A stretch of DNA of 64,000 nucleotides from the NCBI GenBank assembly GCA_964568625.1, contig CAZMQG010000004.1, positions 1 through 64,000 on the forward strand, given 5' to 3'. Made by a program: the position numbers and the translations under genes. The notes beneath the pieces were generated by a model, which searched no databases, had not been told where the DNA came from, and saw nothing but the letters and a program-made list of their open reading frames with translations. This document shows positions 1 through 7,982 of this stretch, piece by piece (positions within the stretch are counted from its first letter, which is position 1; every line of letters begins with the position of its first letter). This DNA is from JBAZAX01 sp964568625 (GTDB lineage Bacteria > Babelota > Babeliae > Babelales > RVW-14).

Positions 1-24
1 ATCAGTAACGGCACTACTTAGATT

Positions 25-44
25 CCACGGCTTTTAAGCCGTGG
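25..44. repeat. Inverted repeat (hairpin) downstream of the first gene
   Basis: The arms CCACGGCTT and AAGCCGTGG face each other around a two-base centre. The hairpin sits 14 bases beyond the stop codon of the leftward gene at 59-1504. No T-run follows on the minus strand, so intrinsic terminator function is uncertain. It may instead be one of the GC-rich palindromic repeats scattered in this genome. Confidence 0.45.
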
Positions 45-58
45 CGATTCAATAACTT

Positions 59-1504
59 TTAATACAGTGTTGCAAGTTTTTCATTAATTGGTCTGCATAA
101 TTCAAAAGCTTCGGCAGAGGTTTTTTTCGGTTGTGAACCTTCTGTGATTTCCATAGCTTCTTCATCGTCTTCTGAGTCACCTGTCCATCGAAGTATGTCA
201 TCTATAATTTCTGTTTGCTCGACTGATTCTGCGCCAATCATCTCAAGCATTTCTATTATCTGGTCTGCATGTTCTTTACCGCAAAGTACCAGGATTTTCT
301 TTGGTTTATCGTGTGGTGTGTTTACGCAATTTACTATTTGTTGAATGCTTTCAAGGTCGACCATTTGTGCTGTGCTTGGAAATGAATCAAAGTTAAGCGT
401 TAAGAATAACAAGAATCTTTTTTGAAGTAATGATTCAATCTCTTTTTGCCTTGAACGTGTTTGAGGCAGCGCCATTTGTGCTAAAATATACTGAGTTTGC
501 TGATTGATTCCGTTCATTAATATATTTGGAATGGTTTCTTGTAATATTTTTTGAATAGTTGAATTCTCGTTTTGATTGAAAAAATCGTCCTTAAGTCTTG
601 CTTTAAGCTCGTCACATGAGATGTTTTTCAATAGTTCGAAGTCGTGCAAATAGACAAAAACCTTCAATATATGGGATGTTTCCTTTTGGTGATCATTGTA
701 ATCTGAATCAAGCTTTTCAGCTAATTCAGCATTATTGTAAAAAGCGCCTTTTAAATTGTTTATAAATTGTTTTATACGGTCCTGTTCATCCTGAAGATTA
801 CTTAGAGGAATTTGAGGAAGTCGGTTAAGATCTTTTGTGCAAGCCTTAGCAACTAACATTATTTTGGGTAATGTTTTTCGCTCATTCCATTGTCGAATAT
901 CGTTCCTGAATAATTCAAAATATTCAGATACGCATGAAAATATGAGTATGGAACCTTCGCGATGATCGATTGATATGGTTTTTATAAGTGTGCTTCCTGC
1001 TGGATTTGATGTTATAAAATTTGAATAAGCATCATAAAAAAGATTGAGAAGACTAAGGTTGGTACTGTGTTTTGGCTTTGTGGATTCAAGTGTTAATTGA
1101 AGCGTACTTAGGTATTCCGTTTTAGTTCTATGATTTTTTGTATTATTTAAGAAAGATACAAGATTTTTTATCCATGTGTCGTGCATAATTTGAGCGCTTG
1201 TATCTTCAGAAAATGCGTCAGGTAATCTGTCCCAGCATTTTGTGATATCATTTTTTTCAACTAAAATAAGATCAGCAGGCTTGGACTCATCTATTGCGGA
1301 TAATAAAATTGCTCCTGCTTGCCAGATTTCTTGAGAGTCATCAACGTGGTGCTGATCTTTGGCTAAGATAATTATATCTTGACCTAAGCGCATTGTTTCC
1401 AGATCAATGACAGATGCCTGAATTAATGAAAAATTTATTAAACAGAATGCAAACACATTTGCATAAAACAATTTTTTCATATTAAACAATTTTTTGAGAA
1501 ACAT
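59..1504 (-). CDS. Exported protein of unknown function, possibly TraB/ChaN/EreA-like
   Basis: A 481-residue protein with an N-terminal hydrophobic export signal ending near residue 30 (after LIQA). The ATG at 1504 is preceded by AAGGA at good spacing, which supports this start. I do not recognise the family with certainty. Two short blocks resemble the TraB/ChaN/erythromycin-esterase superfamily. The first is an N-terminal LAKDQHHVDD followed by a hydrophobic strand ending in LILVEKND. The second is a C-terminal ILVLCGKEHADQI block followed by a helix and a glycine. In that superfamily, N- and C-terminal His/Glu blocks build a metal or substrate site. The acidic tail (GDSEDDEEAMEI) is low complexity. 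The gene is alone in its orientation group, with the next operon starting more than 280 bases upstream. The functional call is inference; the exported nature is well supported. Confidence 0.75.
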   Translation of the reverse strand: MFLKKLFNMKKLFYANVFAFCLINFSLIQASVIDLETMRLGQDIIILAKDQHHVDDSQEIWQAGAILLSAIDESKPADLILVEKNDITKCWDRLPDAFSEDTSAQIMHDTWIKNLVSFLNNTKNHRTKTEYLSTLQLTLESTKPKHSTNLSLLNLFYDAYSNFITSNPAGSTLIKTISIDHREGSILIFSCVSEYFELFRNDIRQWNERKTLPKIMLVAKACTKDLNRLPQIPLSNLQDEQDRIKQFINNLKGAFYNNAELAEKLDSDYNDHQKETSHILKVFVYLHDFELLKNISCDELKARLKDDFFNQNENSTIQKILQETIPNILMNGINQQTQYILAQMALPQTRSRQKEIESLLQKRFLLFLTLNFDSFPSTAQMVDLESIQQIVNCVNTPHDKPKKILVLCGKEHADQIIEMLEMIGAESVEQTEIIDDILRWTGDSEDDEEAMEITEGSQPKKTSAEAFELCRPINEKLATLY

Positions 1505-1727
1505 TGTGGATTCCTTATATTTTTTTAATTTAATCTGAAATTACCTCCATATTTTCAGTATGACATTATGGATAAATAACGCAAAAGGCCTATTGAAAGG
1601 CCCATTAATTAGTGCAAATTTAGTGAAATTATGGTCGTTTTTACAAGATTTGTGCATTTTTTTACTCTGAAATGATGGTTCGTAGGCCTGCCCACTTGCC
1701 ATGAAACAAAATCGCCATGAAATAAGA

Positions 1728-1756
1728 AAGCCGGAGGCTTTTTGTGCCTCCGGCCA
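1728..1756 (-). terminator. Rho-independent terminator of the 1035/588-residue operon
   Basis: A perfect 9-bp stem (GCCGGAGGC / GCCTCCGGC) is followed on the minus strand by TTTCTTATTTC. It lies about 35 bases beyond the stop codon at 1788 of the exported polyproline protein, as expected for the end of that operon. Confidence 0.8.
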
Positions 1757-1787
1757 AAACTTAGCAATTAAATAAATTAAAGAGTTT

Positions 1788-3554
1788 TCAGTGCAAGGCT
1801 ACTTTCAGTGCTGTTAGTTTTGTATTCAAGGTTCCCAGCTTGCCTTTGAGTTGAGTTAAATTGGTTTTTAGTGTTTTTAATTGTTGATTAAGAGGTCTTG
1901 CGGGCATTGGTGGTGTACCATGTCCAGGGTGAGGCCCAGGTTGAGGTTGTGTATCAGGGGCCCCAGGTTCTGGTGTTTGATAGGCTTTTATTGCGTCAAA
2001 GATTTGTTCTTGTGAGGGCTTTCCTGTAAGTTGTAGTTCTGAAATTAAAGTAGACATTTTTTGAACATTACTTAGTTCAGCGTTTTGCGTAATCGATAGT
2101 AATTTAAAGTCTGTTATTTTGGAGAATTTTTTTTGTAAGTCTAGAATTTGCTCTGAAGGTGTTTTTGTACCCCCTATTTTTATTGTTTTTTTAATTCCAA
2201 GTTTTGTTTTTAGTGAGTCAGAAATTTCACTATCTTTGAATAAAGCTTGAACAATGTTTTTAATATTTTCTTTGTTTGCACTAGTAATTTTATCTTGCAA
2301 AAAATCTTCTGTAAGTATTTCTTTTAATCTATTAATTACAGCTTGTGGGAGTTGGTTGGCGAGATCTGTTGGTTTTGTTGAAAGTTTTAAATTTTCCCAA
2401 AAATCTAACACAGTTTTTATATCATTTACTGTGGCGATTATTTTGTTTAGTTCGGTTTTTATGGTTGCAAATTGTTTGGCTAAATTAGTACTCCCTGGGA
2501 AGAAATTAATATAATAGTTAAATTTGGTTGAGCCTGCATGTGTATTAAATTTTGTATTGAATTCACTTTCAGTAAAATTATATATTTTAAATTGAATTAT
2601 ATAATAAAGAGCTTTCTTTTTCGATTCATAAGGGCTTTGAGTTTTAAATCCGGTGTAATTCAGCCAAGATTTGGTAATAATATCTTTCTTTTCTTCAGGA
2701 GTTAAGTTGGGTTGAATAGGATCCGGGAATTTAAATGCAGCAACAAAATTATCAATATTATCAGGAGAGAGAGTTTCTAATTGTTTTACATTTTGACTTA
2801 TTGATTTATCAATTTCAGTTTGTTTGTGTTTTGCTGCATCTTTGGCCAATTCCTCTTGTTCTAATTCTTTTATTCGCTTTTCTAGAGCAGTTTTTACTGC
2901 AGATATATCGGTTTTTGAGTAAGATGCTTTGCCCAGTGGAATTGGATATGTTTGAGTTTCTAGATTTTTTATTACGTTTAAGTCAAGGATATTTTGAATT
3001 TGTTTACTATCAGGTATATCTTTTACCTGCTCAGGTGAGTTTAAAAAACTGATAAGTCGTTGTAAGAGAATACCCTCACCAGCAACCATTTGCTGGCCGC
3101 CATGGGTTGAGGGCTTTTTAGGTGTAACTGTTGGGTCAGGAGTTACATCTGTTTTTTCTTTAACTTTGTCCTCAAATGCATTTCTTATTTCCGTCCCAGA
3201 CTCAAAGCCATTAGAATCCAAAAATTTACGAATATTTTCAACATTGTCACCAGCTACCAATAATCCCCAAAAACTTTTAGCTTTATTTGCATCTTTTAAT
3301 TCTGCAATAACTTTTTGCTTATCATTTTTTAGATCTTCGCCTTTTGCAATTTTTATTAATATTGCTCTTGTTAAAATTCCGACTTTCCCACCTTGCCCTG
3401 GCATTGGTGGAGGAGGTGGAGGTGGTGGAGGTGGTGGCGTTTTTGCGGCATTCAAATCCTGAATATTATTTATTTTAAGTAAGTTTTGTATTACTCCAAA
3501 ACTTGATAGTAAAAAAAGTGTAAGCGTTATTATTTTAAACGATTTGTTATTCAT
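1788..3554 (-). CDS. Exported polyproline protein with leucine-heptad C-terminus
   Basis: Encodes 588 residues from the ATG at 3554, which has AAGGG seven bases upstream. A GTG at 3572 overlapping the previous stop is the alternative start. Residues 1-30 form a signal peptide or signal anchor. Directly after it lies a run of 11 prolines followed by MPG (residues ~40-52), similar in style to profilin- or EVH1-binding stretches of formins and WASP-type proteins. The middle is lysine- and glutamate-rich and predicted helical. A second Pro/Gly-rich linker precedes a C-terminal ~34-residue segment with leucines spaced by three or four residues. That segment aligns without gaps to the C-terminus of the upstream gene product, so the two proteins share a terminal module. 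The two genes form an operon closed by the hairpin at 1728-1756. No enzyme domain is visible. Interaction with host actin machinery is only a possibility. Confidence 0.85.
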   Translation of the reverse strand: MNNKSFKIITLTLFLLSSFGVIQNLLKINNIQDLNAAKTPPPPPPPPPPPMPGQGGKVGILTRAILIKIAKGEDLKNDKQKVIAELKDANKAKSFWGLLVAGDNVENIRKFLDSNGFESGTEIRNAFEDKVKEKTDVTPDPTVTPKKPSTHGGQQMVAGEGILLQRLISFLNSPEQVKDIPDSKQIQNILDLNVIKNLETQTYPIPLGKASYSKTDISAVKTALEKRIKELEQEELAKDAAKHKQTEIDKSISQNVKQLETLSPDNIDNFVAAFKFPDPIQPNLTPEEKKDIITKSWLNYTGFKTQSPYESKKKALYYIIQFKIYNFTESEFNTKFNTHAGSTKFNYYINFFPGSTNLAKQFATIKTELNKIIATVNDIKTVLDFWENLKLSTKPTDLANQLPQAVINRLKEILTEDFLQDKITSANKENIKNIVQALFKDSEISDSLKTKLGIKKTIKIGGTKTPSEQILDLQKKFSKITDFKLLSITQNAELSNVQKMSTLISELQLTGKPSQEQIFDAIKAYQTPEPGAPDTQPQPGPHPGHGTPPMPARPLNQQLKTLKTNLTQLKGKLGTLNTKLTALKVALH

Positions 3555-3568
3555 CAAAATCCCTTCTT

Positions 3569-6500
3569 TCACAATGCCGCTTTTAACTGTCCTAACTTTT
3601 GTGATAATAGTGACAATTTTATTTTTAGTTTTTCAAGGTTTTGTTTTAAGAGTACAAGTTTTGTTTTTAATGCTGAGGATTTTGGAGGTTCATGAAGTTT
3701 GGCTTGTGCTGCTGTGGGTTTGATTGGTGCTGTGGTGCCGGTTTTTTGTGGAGGGACTGATGCTTTTTGTTTAGGAGATTCTAAAATGTTTTTTATTGTG
3801 GTTAGAAATTGCTCATATTTGGAATCTAAAACATTGTATAAAATAGTATAGACTATTTGTAGATTTGCATGAGCTATTATGTTTGCTTGTATCATTTTTT
3901 TTAATAACTGAGGTAGATTTTGGTATTTTTTAGCATCTTTTAGTGCGTTGGCATAATCCTTTATTTCAGAAATATTAGTATCAGCAGACTGTTTTAAGAC
4001 ATATGCTTGAGCTTTTGTAAGTTGTATGCCGGATAATGAAACATTTTCTATGAGAGTGTCTCTTTTTTGGTAGATTTTATTTAAAAGATTCCATGTGTTT
4101 AAGTATTTTTCAAAAAGATTAAAATCTTTTTGTTGTTGTAAATCTTTATCAAAAATTATTTTATTTTTTATTTTTATTAATAGATCGCTTAATTTTCTAA
4201 GATATTCATCATTCTTTTGATCTAGCTCTTTACAAAGATTTTGTATAAATTTTAGTATCAAACTGCTTGAAGTTGCGTCGAAATTTAACCCTTTATATTT
4301 ATCTTCTTTTATAAAATCCAAATCTGAAATTTGTATGTTTTCGGGTGCGATTTGTTGGATTTTGGCTATTTCCGAATCCCAATCTTGTTTTACTTTTGCT
4401 TTAGCTGTTTCTTCACCCTGCTTTTTTTCTGCAGCTGCAGAAAGTTTTTTTTCTTGCGCTGTTTTTGCCTGAGCTGCAGCTGAGGCTGCTGCGTCTTGTG
4501 CTTTTTTATCTTGCTCAGATTTAGTTTTTTGTGTTCTAGTTTCTATTGCCGTGTTTATAATATCTAATTTTGGATTTACTTGGCGTTCATTTGGTGTGTA
4601 ATTTAAGTTTAAGAAAGCCTGTTCTATATGTTTAAACTCTTTATCTCCTAATTTATCTATTGCTTTTTGAATTGTTGTTGCATCGATAGGTTCAGAAAGT
4701 CTATTGGTTAAAGATATGATTTTGGTTTTAAATTCGGATATGCTTGATTGTGTAGCTTTTGGTATTTTTTTATCATATAGTTTTGCCTTTAAAATGCCTT
4801 GCCCAACTTCTGCTGATTCGACTAAACTACAAATTCTATCAATGCATTCTTGAGGTTCTAATTTTATAACCATTTTGGATATATCAAGAATTTTGGGGCC
4901 AAATTGTTTTATGTCCTCTGAATCTGGGAATAGTTTGTTAAGAATTTCAGTTAATGTGCCAATTTTACTTTCCAAAGTTTTGTCTGTTTTGTAGAAAGAC
5001 TCAATTAAATTGCCAATATCAGTATATTGATTTGCCTCATTTATTTTTGACTCAAGTTCCTTTTTAAGTTTGTCGAGCTGTTCTTGCGTAAGTTTATCAT
5101 CTTTAATCGCTTGGAATGTTGGAATTTCTCCTTCCGATGTTGATATTTTAGCTTCTGCCAAATTTATTAAATAGGATAAAGTATCAACCTTTTTTTGATG
5201 CTCAATTTGCATTAATTCGAGCTCTTGTTTTTGTTGTTGATATTTTTTTCCTGTTTGTGTTGGCTTACGTTTTTTTTGATGAGCTCGCTGCTTTGTAGGA
5301 TGTTCTAATGGTGTTGCTTTTTTTGATTCTTCTTGTTTTGTAGCTTCAGCCTGTTCTTGAACAAGCTTATCAGCTGCTAATTTAGCGTCATCCTGTTCTT
5401 TTTTTAAGCGTTCATCTTCGTCGGCCTTCTTCTTGGCTTCAGCTTCTTTCTTTTTAAGTTCTTCTTGTCGTAAGAGTTCTTCGTCATCTTTTTTCTTCTG
5501 CTCTTCGGCAGCTTTTTTCTTAGCTTCAGCCTCTTCCTTGGCTTTACGCTCTTCTTCTTTGATTCTGACTTCTTCGGCGAGTTTTTTTCTTGCGGCATGT
5601 TCGCGATATAGCTTTTGAATTTTCAGTACGGAAGCTTCTTTTTTTGCAGCTTCAGCCTGTTCTTGAGCAAGCTTATCAGCTTCTTTTTTCAAGCGTTCAT
5701 TATCTTGGGACTTGAGTCCAATTCGTATTTTTTTTGCTTCTTCAGGTGTTATTTTTTCTTCTAAAGAACCAATAAATTCTGACATAAGATTTGCTGTAGA
5801 TCCTTCCTCCAATTTAGGATTGGATTTTTCTTCTGATGAATTTAATTCAGTTGATATTTTTCCGGACCATGCGTGCTCTATTTTTGCATAAAGTAAAAAT
5901 AATTTTTTTAGTGCATTCGTATCTTTTATATTTACTGAGGAATCATTTAATTTTTGAAGATCTACTCTAATGAAATCAAAAAAAAGATCATATTGCTGTT
6001 TTCCCAAAATTTGTTCCAATTTTTCTTCTGCATAATTGATTTGTGTTGTAAAGTCATCGATTTTTTTATACTCATTGTAAATTGATATCGGATTTAAAAT
6101 ATAATAATCGCCTTGTAGATCTTTGTGCTGTTGATCATAATATTTTAGAAAATTTATCCATTGTTGTAATGTTAATTCAACTGTTTTTGGGGTTTGGGCA
6201 TCTTCGGGTTCGTCCTCCGGTTTTGCTTCCGTTCTTTTTTTCCCGGGATCCATTTCTTGCTTATTTAGCTTTTCAAGTACAGCTTTATTAAGTAAAGATT
6301 CAGGATCTTTTATTTGCAAGATTGATTCTATTATTTCATTGAAGTCTTGGAGGGTTTCTTTGCTTAATTGTGTTCCATAGGTAATGCCTATGACACCGCC
6401 ACTTCGTTTTAATGCGCTGATGACGTTATTGATTAGGGTTGAAACGATGATTGTTTTTTCTTCGAGTAAATTTTTTTTTGTTTCTAGTACATCTATAAGT

Positions 6501-6676
6501 CTTTTTTGAAGAGCTGTTTTGATTTCATTGCGTGTTTGAGCGGTGCCTACTGATCCGGTTTTTATATTTATTTGATTTGGAATGCTAAATATGTCTTTTA
6601 ATTTTATTTCTCCAATCGCGCTTTTGGTTGTCAACATGAAGCAGCTAATCAATAAAACTAGGTATTTGCATCTCAT
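3569..6676 (-). CDS. Large exported coiled-coil protein with an IQ-type motif
   Basis: 1035 residues with a signal peptide (residues 1-22, cleavage near KSAIG). The ATG at 6676 follows GGGAG. A long Lys/Glu/Ala-rich region (about 330-480) should form a continuous charged coiled coil. At its start, residues 353-366 read IQKLYREHAARKKL. This fits the calmodulin-binding IQ consensus (I-Q-x3-R-x4-R-x2-L) with only the optional glycine missing. A second Ala/Gln/Lys-rich stretch lies around 720-770. The last ~33 residues form a leucine-periodic helix that matches the C-terminus of the downstream gene product position for position. The stop codon lies just before the ribosome-binding site of the downstream gene, so the two are co-transcribed. 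The function is unknown. A surface-exposed or secreted structural or host-interacting protein is the simplest reading. Confidence 0.85.
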   Translation of the reverse strand: MRCKYLVLLISCFMLTTKSAIGEIKLKDIFSIPNQINIKTGSVGTAQTRNEIKTALQKRLIDVLETKKNLLEEKTIIVSTLINNVISALKRSGGVIGITYGTQLSKETLQDFNEIIESILQIKDPESLLNKAVLEKLNKQEMDPGKKRTEAKPEDEPEDAQTPKTVELTLQQWINFLKYYDQQHKDLQGDYYILNPISIYNEYKKIDDFTTQINYAEEKLEQILGKQQYDLFFDFIRVDLQKLNDSSVNIKDTNALKKLFLLYAKIEHAWSGKISTELNSSEEKSNPKLEEGSTANLMSEFIGSLEEKITPEEAKKIRIGLKSQDNERLKKEADKLAQEQAEAAKKEASVLKIQKLYREHAARKKLAEEVRIKEEERKAKEEAEAKKKAAEEQKKKDDEELLRQEELKKKEAEAKKKADEDERLKKEQDDAKLAADKLVQEQAEATKQEESKKATPLEHPTKQRAHQKKRKPTQTGKKYQQQKQELELMQIEHQKKVDTLSYLINLAEAKISTSEGEIPTFQAIKDDKLTQEQLDKLKKELESKINEANQYTDIGNLIESFYKTDKTLESKIGTLTEILNKLFPDSEDIKQFGPKILDISKMVIKLEPQECIDRICSLVESAEVGQGILKAKLYDKKIPKATQSSISEFKTKIISLTNRLSEPIDATTIQKAIDKLGDKEFKHIEQAFLNLNYTPNERQVNPKLDIINTAIETRTQKTKSEQDKKAQDAAASAAAQAKTAQEKKLSAAAEKKQGEETAKAKVKQDWDSEIAKIQQIAPENIQISDLDFIKEDKYKGLNFDATSSSLILKFIQNLCKELDQKNDEYLRKLSDLLIKIKNKIIFDKDLQQQKDFNLFEKYLNTWNLLNKIYQKRDTLIENVSLSGIQLTKAQAYVLKQSADTNISEIKDYANALKDAKKYQNLPQLLKKMIQANIIAHANLQIVYTILYNVLDSKYEQFLTTIKNILESPKQKASVPPQKTGTTAPIKPTAAQAKLHEPPKSSALKTKLVLLKQNLEKLKIKLSLLSQKLGQLKAAL

Positions 6677-6691
6677 TTAAATTCTCCCAGT

Positions 6692-6731
6692 TAAAAACAA
6701 GTAAAGTTAAAAAATAAAACTTTAACTTTAC
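6692..6731 (-). terminator. Terminator of the rpmH-rnpA/yidD operon
   Basis: An 11-bp stem GTAAAGTTAAA / TTTAACTTTAC (6701-6711 and 6721-6731) is followed on the minus strand by TTGTTTTTAA. It lies about 80 bases downstream of the rnpA-yidD stop codon and just before the next leftward gene starts. Confidence 0.7.
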
Positions 6732-6812
6732 CTATAACTAAAATGGGAATTATTTTACAATAAATTTTAAAAAATACATGTTGCAATGAGTTGATGCTAC
6801 ACATTACATTTT

Positions 6813-7505
6813 TTATTTATTACGCCTTTTATTTTTCCATCTAATGAAAAGAGCTGTTATTGGATTGCAGCTGAGAACTCGTAAAATAACGAGTGGAATT
6901 GATTTATAGAAAGGCTCTGTTGTTATCATATGTTTGGCGTAATCAGAGCATGAAACCGGGTAAATGCAAGCTCCGCCGATAAAACCGAAAACGGGACGTA
7001 TGACATCGAATGTTGCGATGAATAACCGTTGCCAGAGCTTGAGTGGCTTTGCAAAATTTTTATCGTATGTACAATTTGGCTGCCCACAGTTAGATTTATT
7101 AGCGACATTTTGAGATCTGTTCGCTTGTGGAGGAATGTTTTTTATGAGAAATTCTTGAAGATGATCAAAATCGTGAACCATTGCATTCTTATACGCAATT
7201 AGTACCGAATTTGTAGGGTAAAGATAAAGTTTCTTTGTGTAAAAGATATTTTTTACACGGCGGCGAAAGAGGTTGCGTTGATGAGCCTTGCCGCTACTTC
7301 CCGGTGTTATGATCAGTAACTTGCCAAATCTATGATTGGAAGTCGGATCTGATGATAATTTGTCAGCTTCTTGTTTTGAAGCAAAAAAATCAAGCGGAGC
7401 TTGTAATAACTTCAAACCCCGCCAAGAATATTTTAATGTTGCATTTTTAAATAAAGAAGAGACTTCTTTTTGAGAAAATCTGAAAAGATCTTTAAAATTT
7501 ATCAT
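6813..7505 (-). CDS. rnpA-yidD: Fusion of RNase P protein component (RnpA) and YidD
   Basis: 230 residues carrying two normally separate proteins. Residues ~1-125 are RnpA-like: an early F(R)FSQKEVSSLF segment and the basic RNase P signature GKAHQRNLFRRRVKNIF, which binds the catalytic RNA during 5' processing of pre-tRNA. Residues ~155-230 are YidD-like: an amphipathic helix, then IRPVFGF, the conserved PVSCSDYA and LRVLSCNPI. YidD helps insert membrane proteins together with YidC. The linker holds a small Cys pair (CGQPNC). In most bacteria rpmH, rnpA and yidD are consecutive genes, and here the second and third are one reading frame. The start lies 13 bases after the rpmH stop. The YidD half is divergent (the usual 'CRFxPTCS' is CIYPVSCS). 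I am confident in both halves; a sequencing error that joins them is unlikely because the linker is long and in frame. Confidence 0.88.
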   Translation of the reverse strand: MINFKDLFRFSQKEVSSLFKNATLKYSWRGLKLLQAPLDFFASKQEADKLSSDPTSNHRFGKLLIITPGSSGKAHQRNLFRRRVKNIFYTKKLYLYPTNSVLIAYKNAMVHDFDHLQEFLIKNIPPQANRSQNVANKSNCGQPNCTYDKNFAKPLKLWQRLFIATFDVIRPVFGFIGGACIYPVSCSDYAKHMITTEPFYKSIPLVILRVLSCNPITALFIRWKNKRRNK

Positions 7506-7518
7506 GCAAGAATTGCAA

Positions 7519-7653
7519 TTAAACGGCTAGCTTTTTTCTGCCTTTTGCACGGCGACGACGAATGACTTTTTGGCCATCTTTGGTTGCCATTCTTTTTAAA
7601 AAGCCGTGTTTACGTTTTCTTTTTCTTTTGCTTGGTCTATATGTTAGTGACAT
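7519..7653 (-). CDS. rpmH: 50S ribosomal protein L34
   Basis: A 44-residue, extremely basic protein (starts MSLTYRPSKRKRKRKHGFLK, ends RRRRAKGRKKLAV), the full normal length of L34. The family hallmarks are all visible: the TYRPSKRKR start, HGFLKRM, the TKDGQKVI turn and the RRRAKGRKKL tail. AGGAG lies eight bases before the ATG. It heads the leftward rpmH then rnpA-yidD operon, the conserved arrangement found near many bacterial replication origins. Confidence 0.97.
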   Translation of the reverse strand: MSLTYRPSKRKRKRKHGFLKRMATKDGQKVIRRRRAKGRKKLAV

Positions 7654-7982
7654 ACTTTACTCCTGAAAAAAATTTCGAAACTATTATCTAATGCACAGTT
7701 TAATGCATAAAAGGCTTTATTGCAAGGTGTAGCGTTAATTTTTTTGGAGATTGTAAAGATTGGCTGTGGAATGTTATTTATCCATGGATCCCAGAATTTT
7801 TGTCATGTTTTACGTAAACGCCAAAGAGAAAATCTATGACTGGTAGGTCGATACATTTTATTCAGCAATCTTCATAAAACTCTTTCAGCCGTCGCTTTAA
7901 AACCCTATCAGCCTTGTCCATGTGGCTATGGCCTTTACGTGTCGGCCAACTAGAATAAGTGTGGGCTCGAATGCTTTGATTA
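7654..7982. other. Gene-free stretch with degraded dispersed repeat
   Basis: 329 bases between rpmH and the trigger-factor-like gene. The rpmH-proximal part should hold the rpmH promoter. The part at about 7780-7960 contains TCAGCCGTCGC (7885-7895) and GTGGCTATGGCC (7922-7933), which recur together at 25388-25413. GTGGCTATGGC also recurs at 41046. TTATCCATGGAT at about 7778 recurs near 41012. I see no gene here. Confidence 0.55.

Noticed and set aside
5404..5618. Lys/Arg- and Ser-rich frames inside the 1035-residue gene
   Set aside because: Frame-shifted shadows of the Glu/Lys repeat region.
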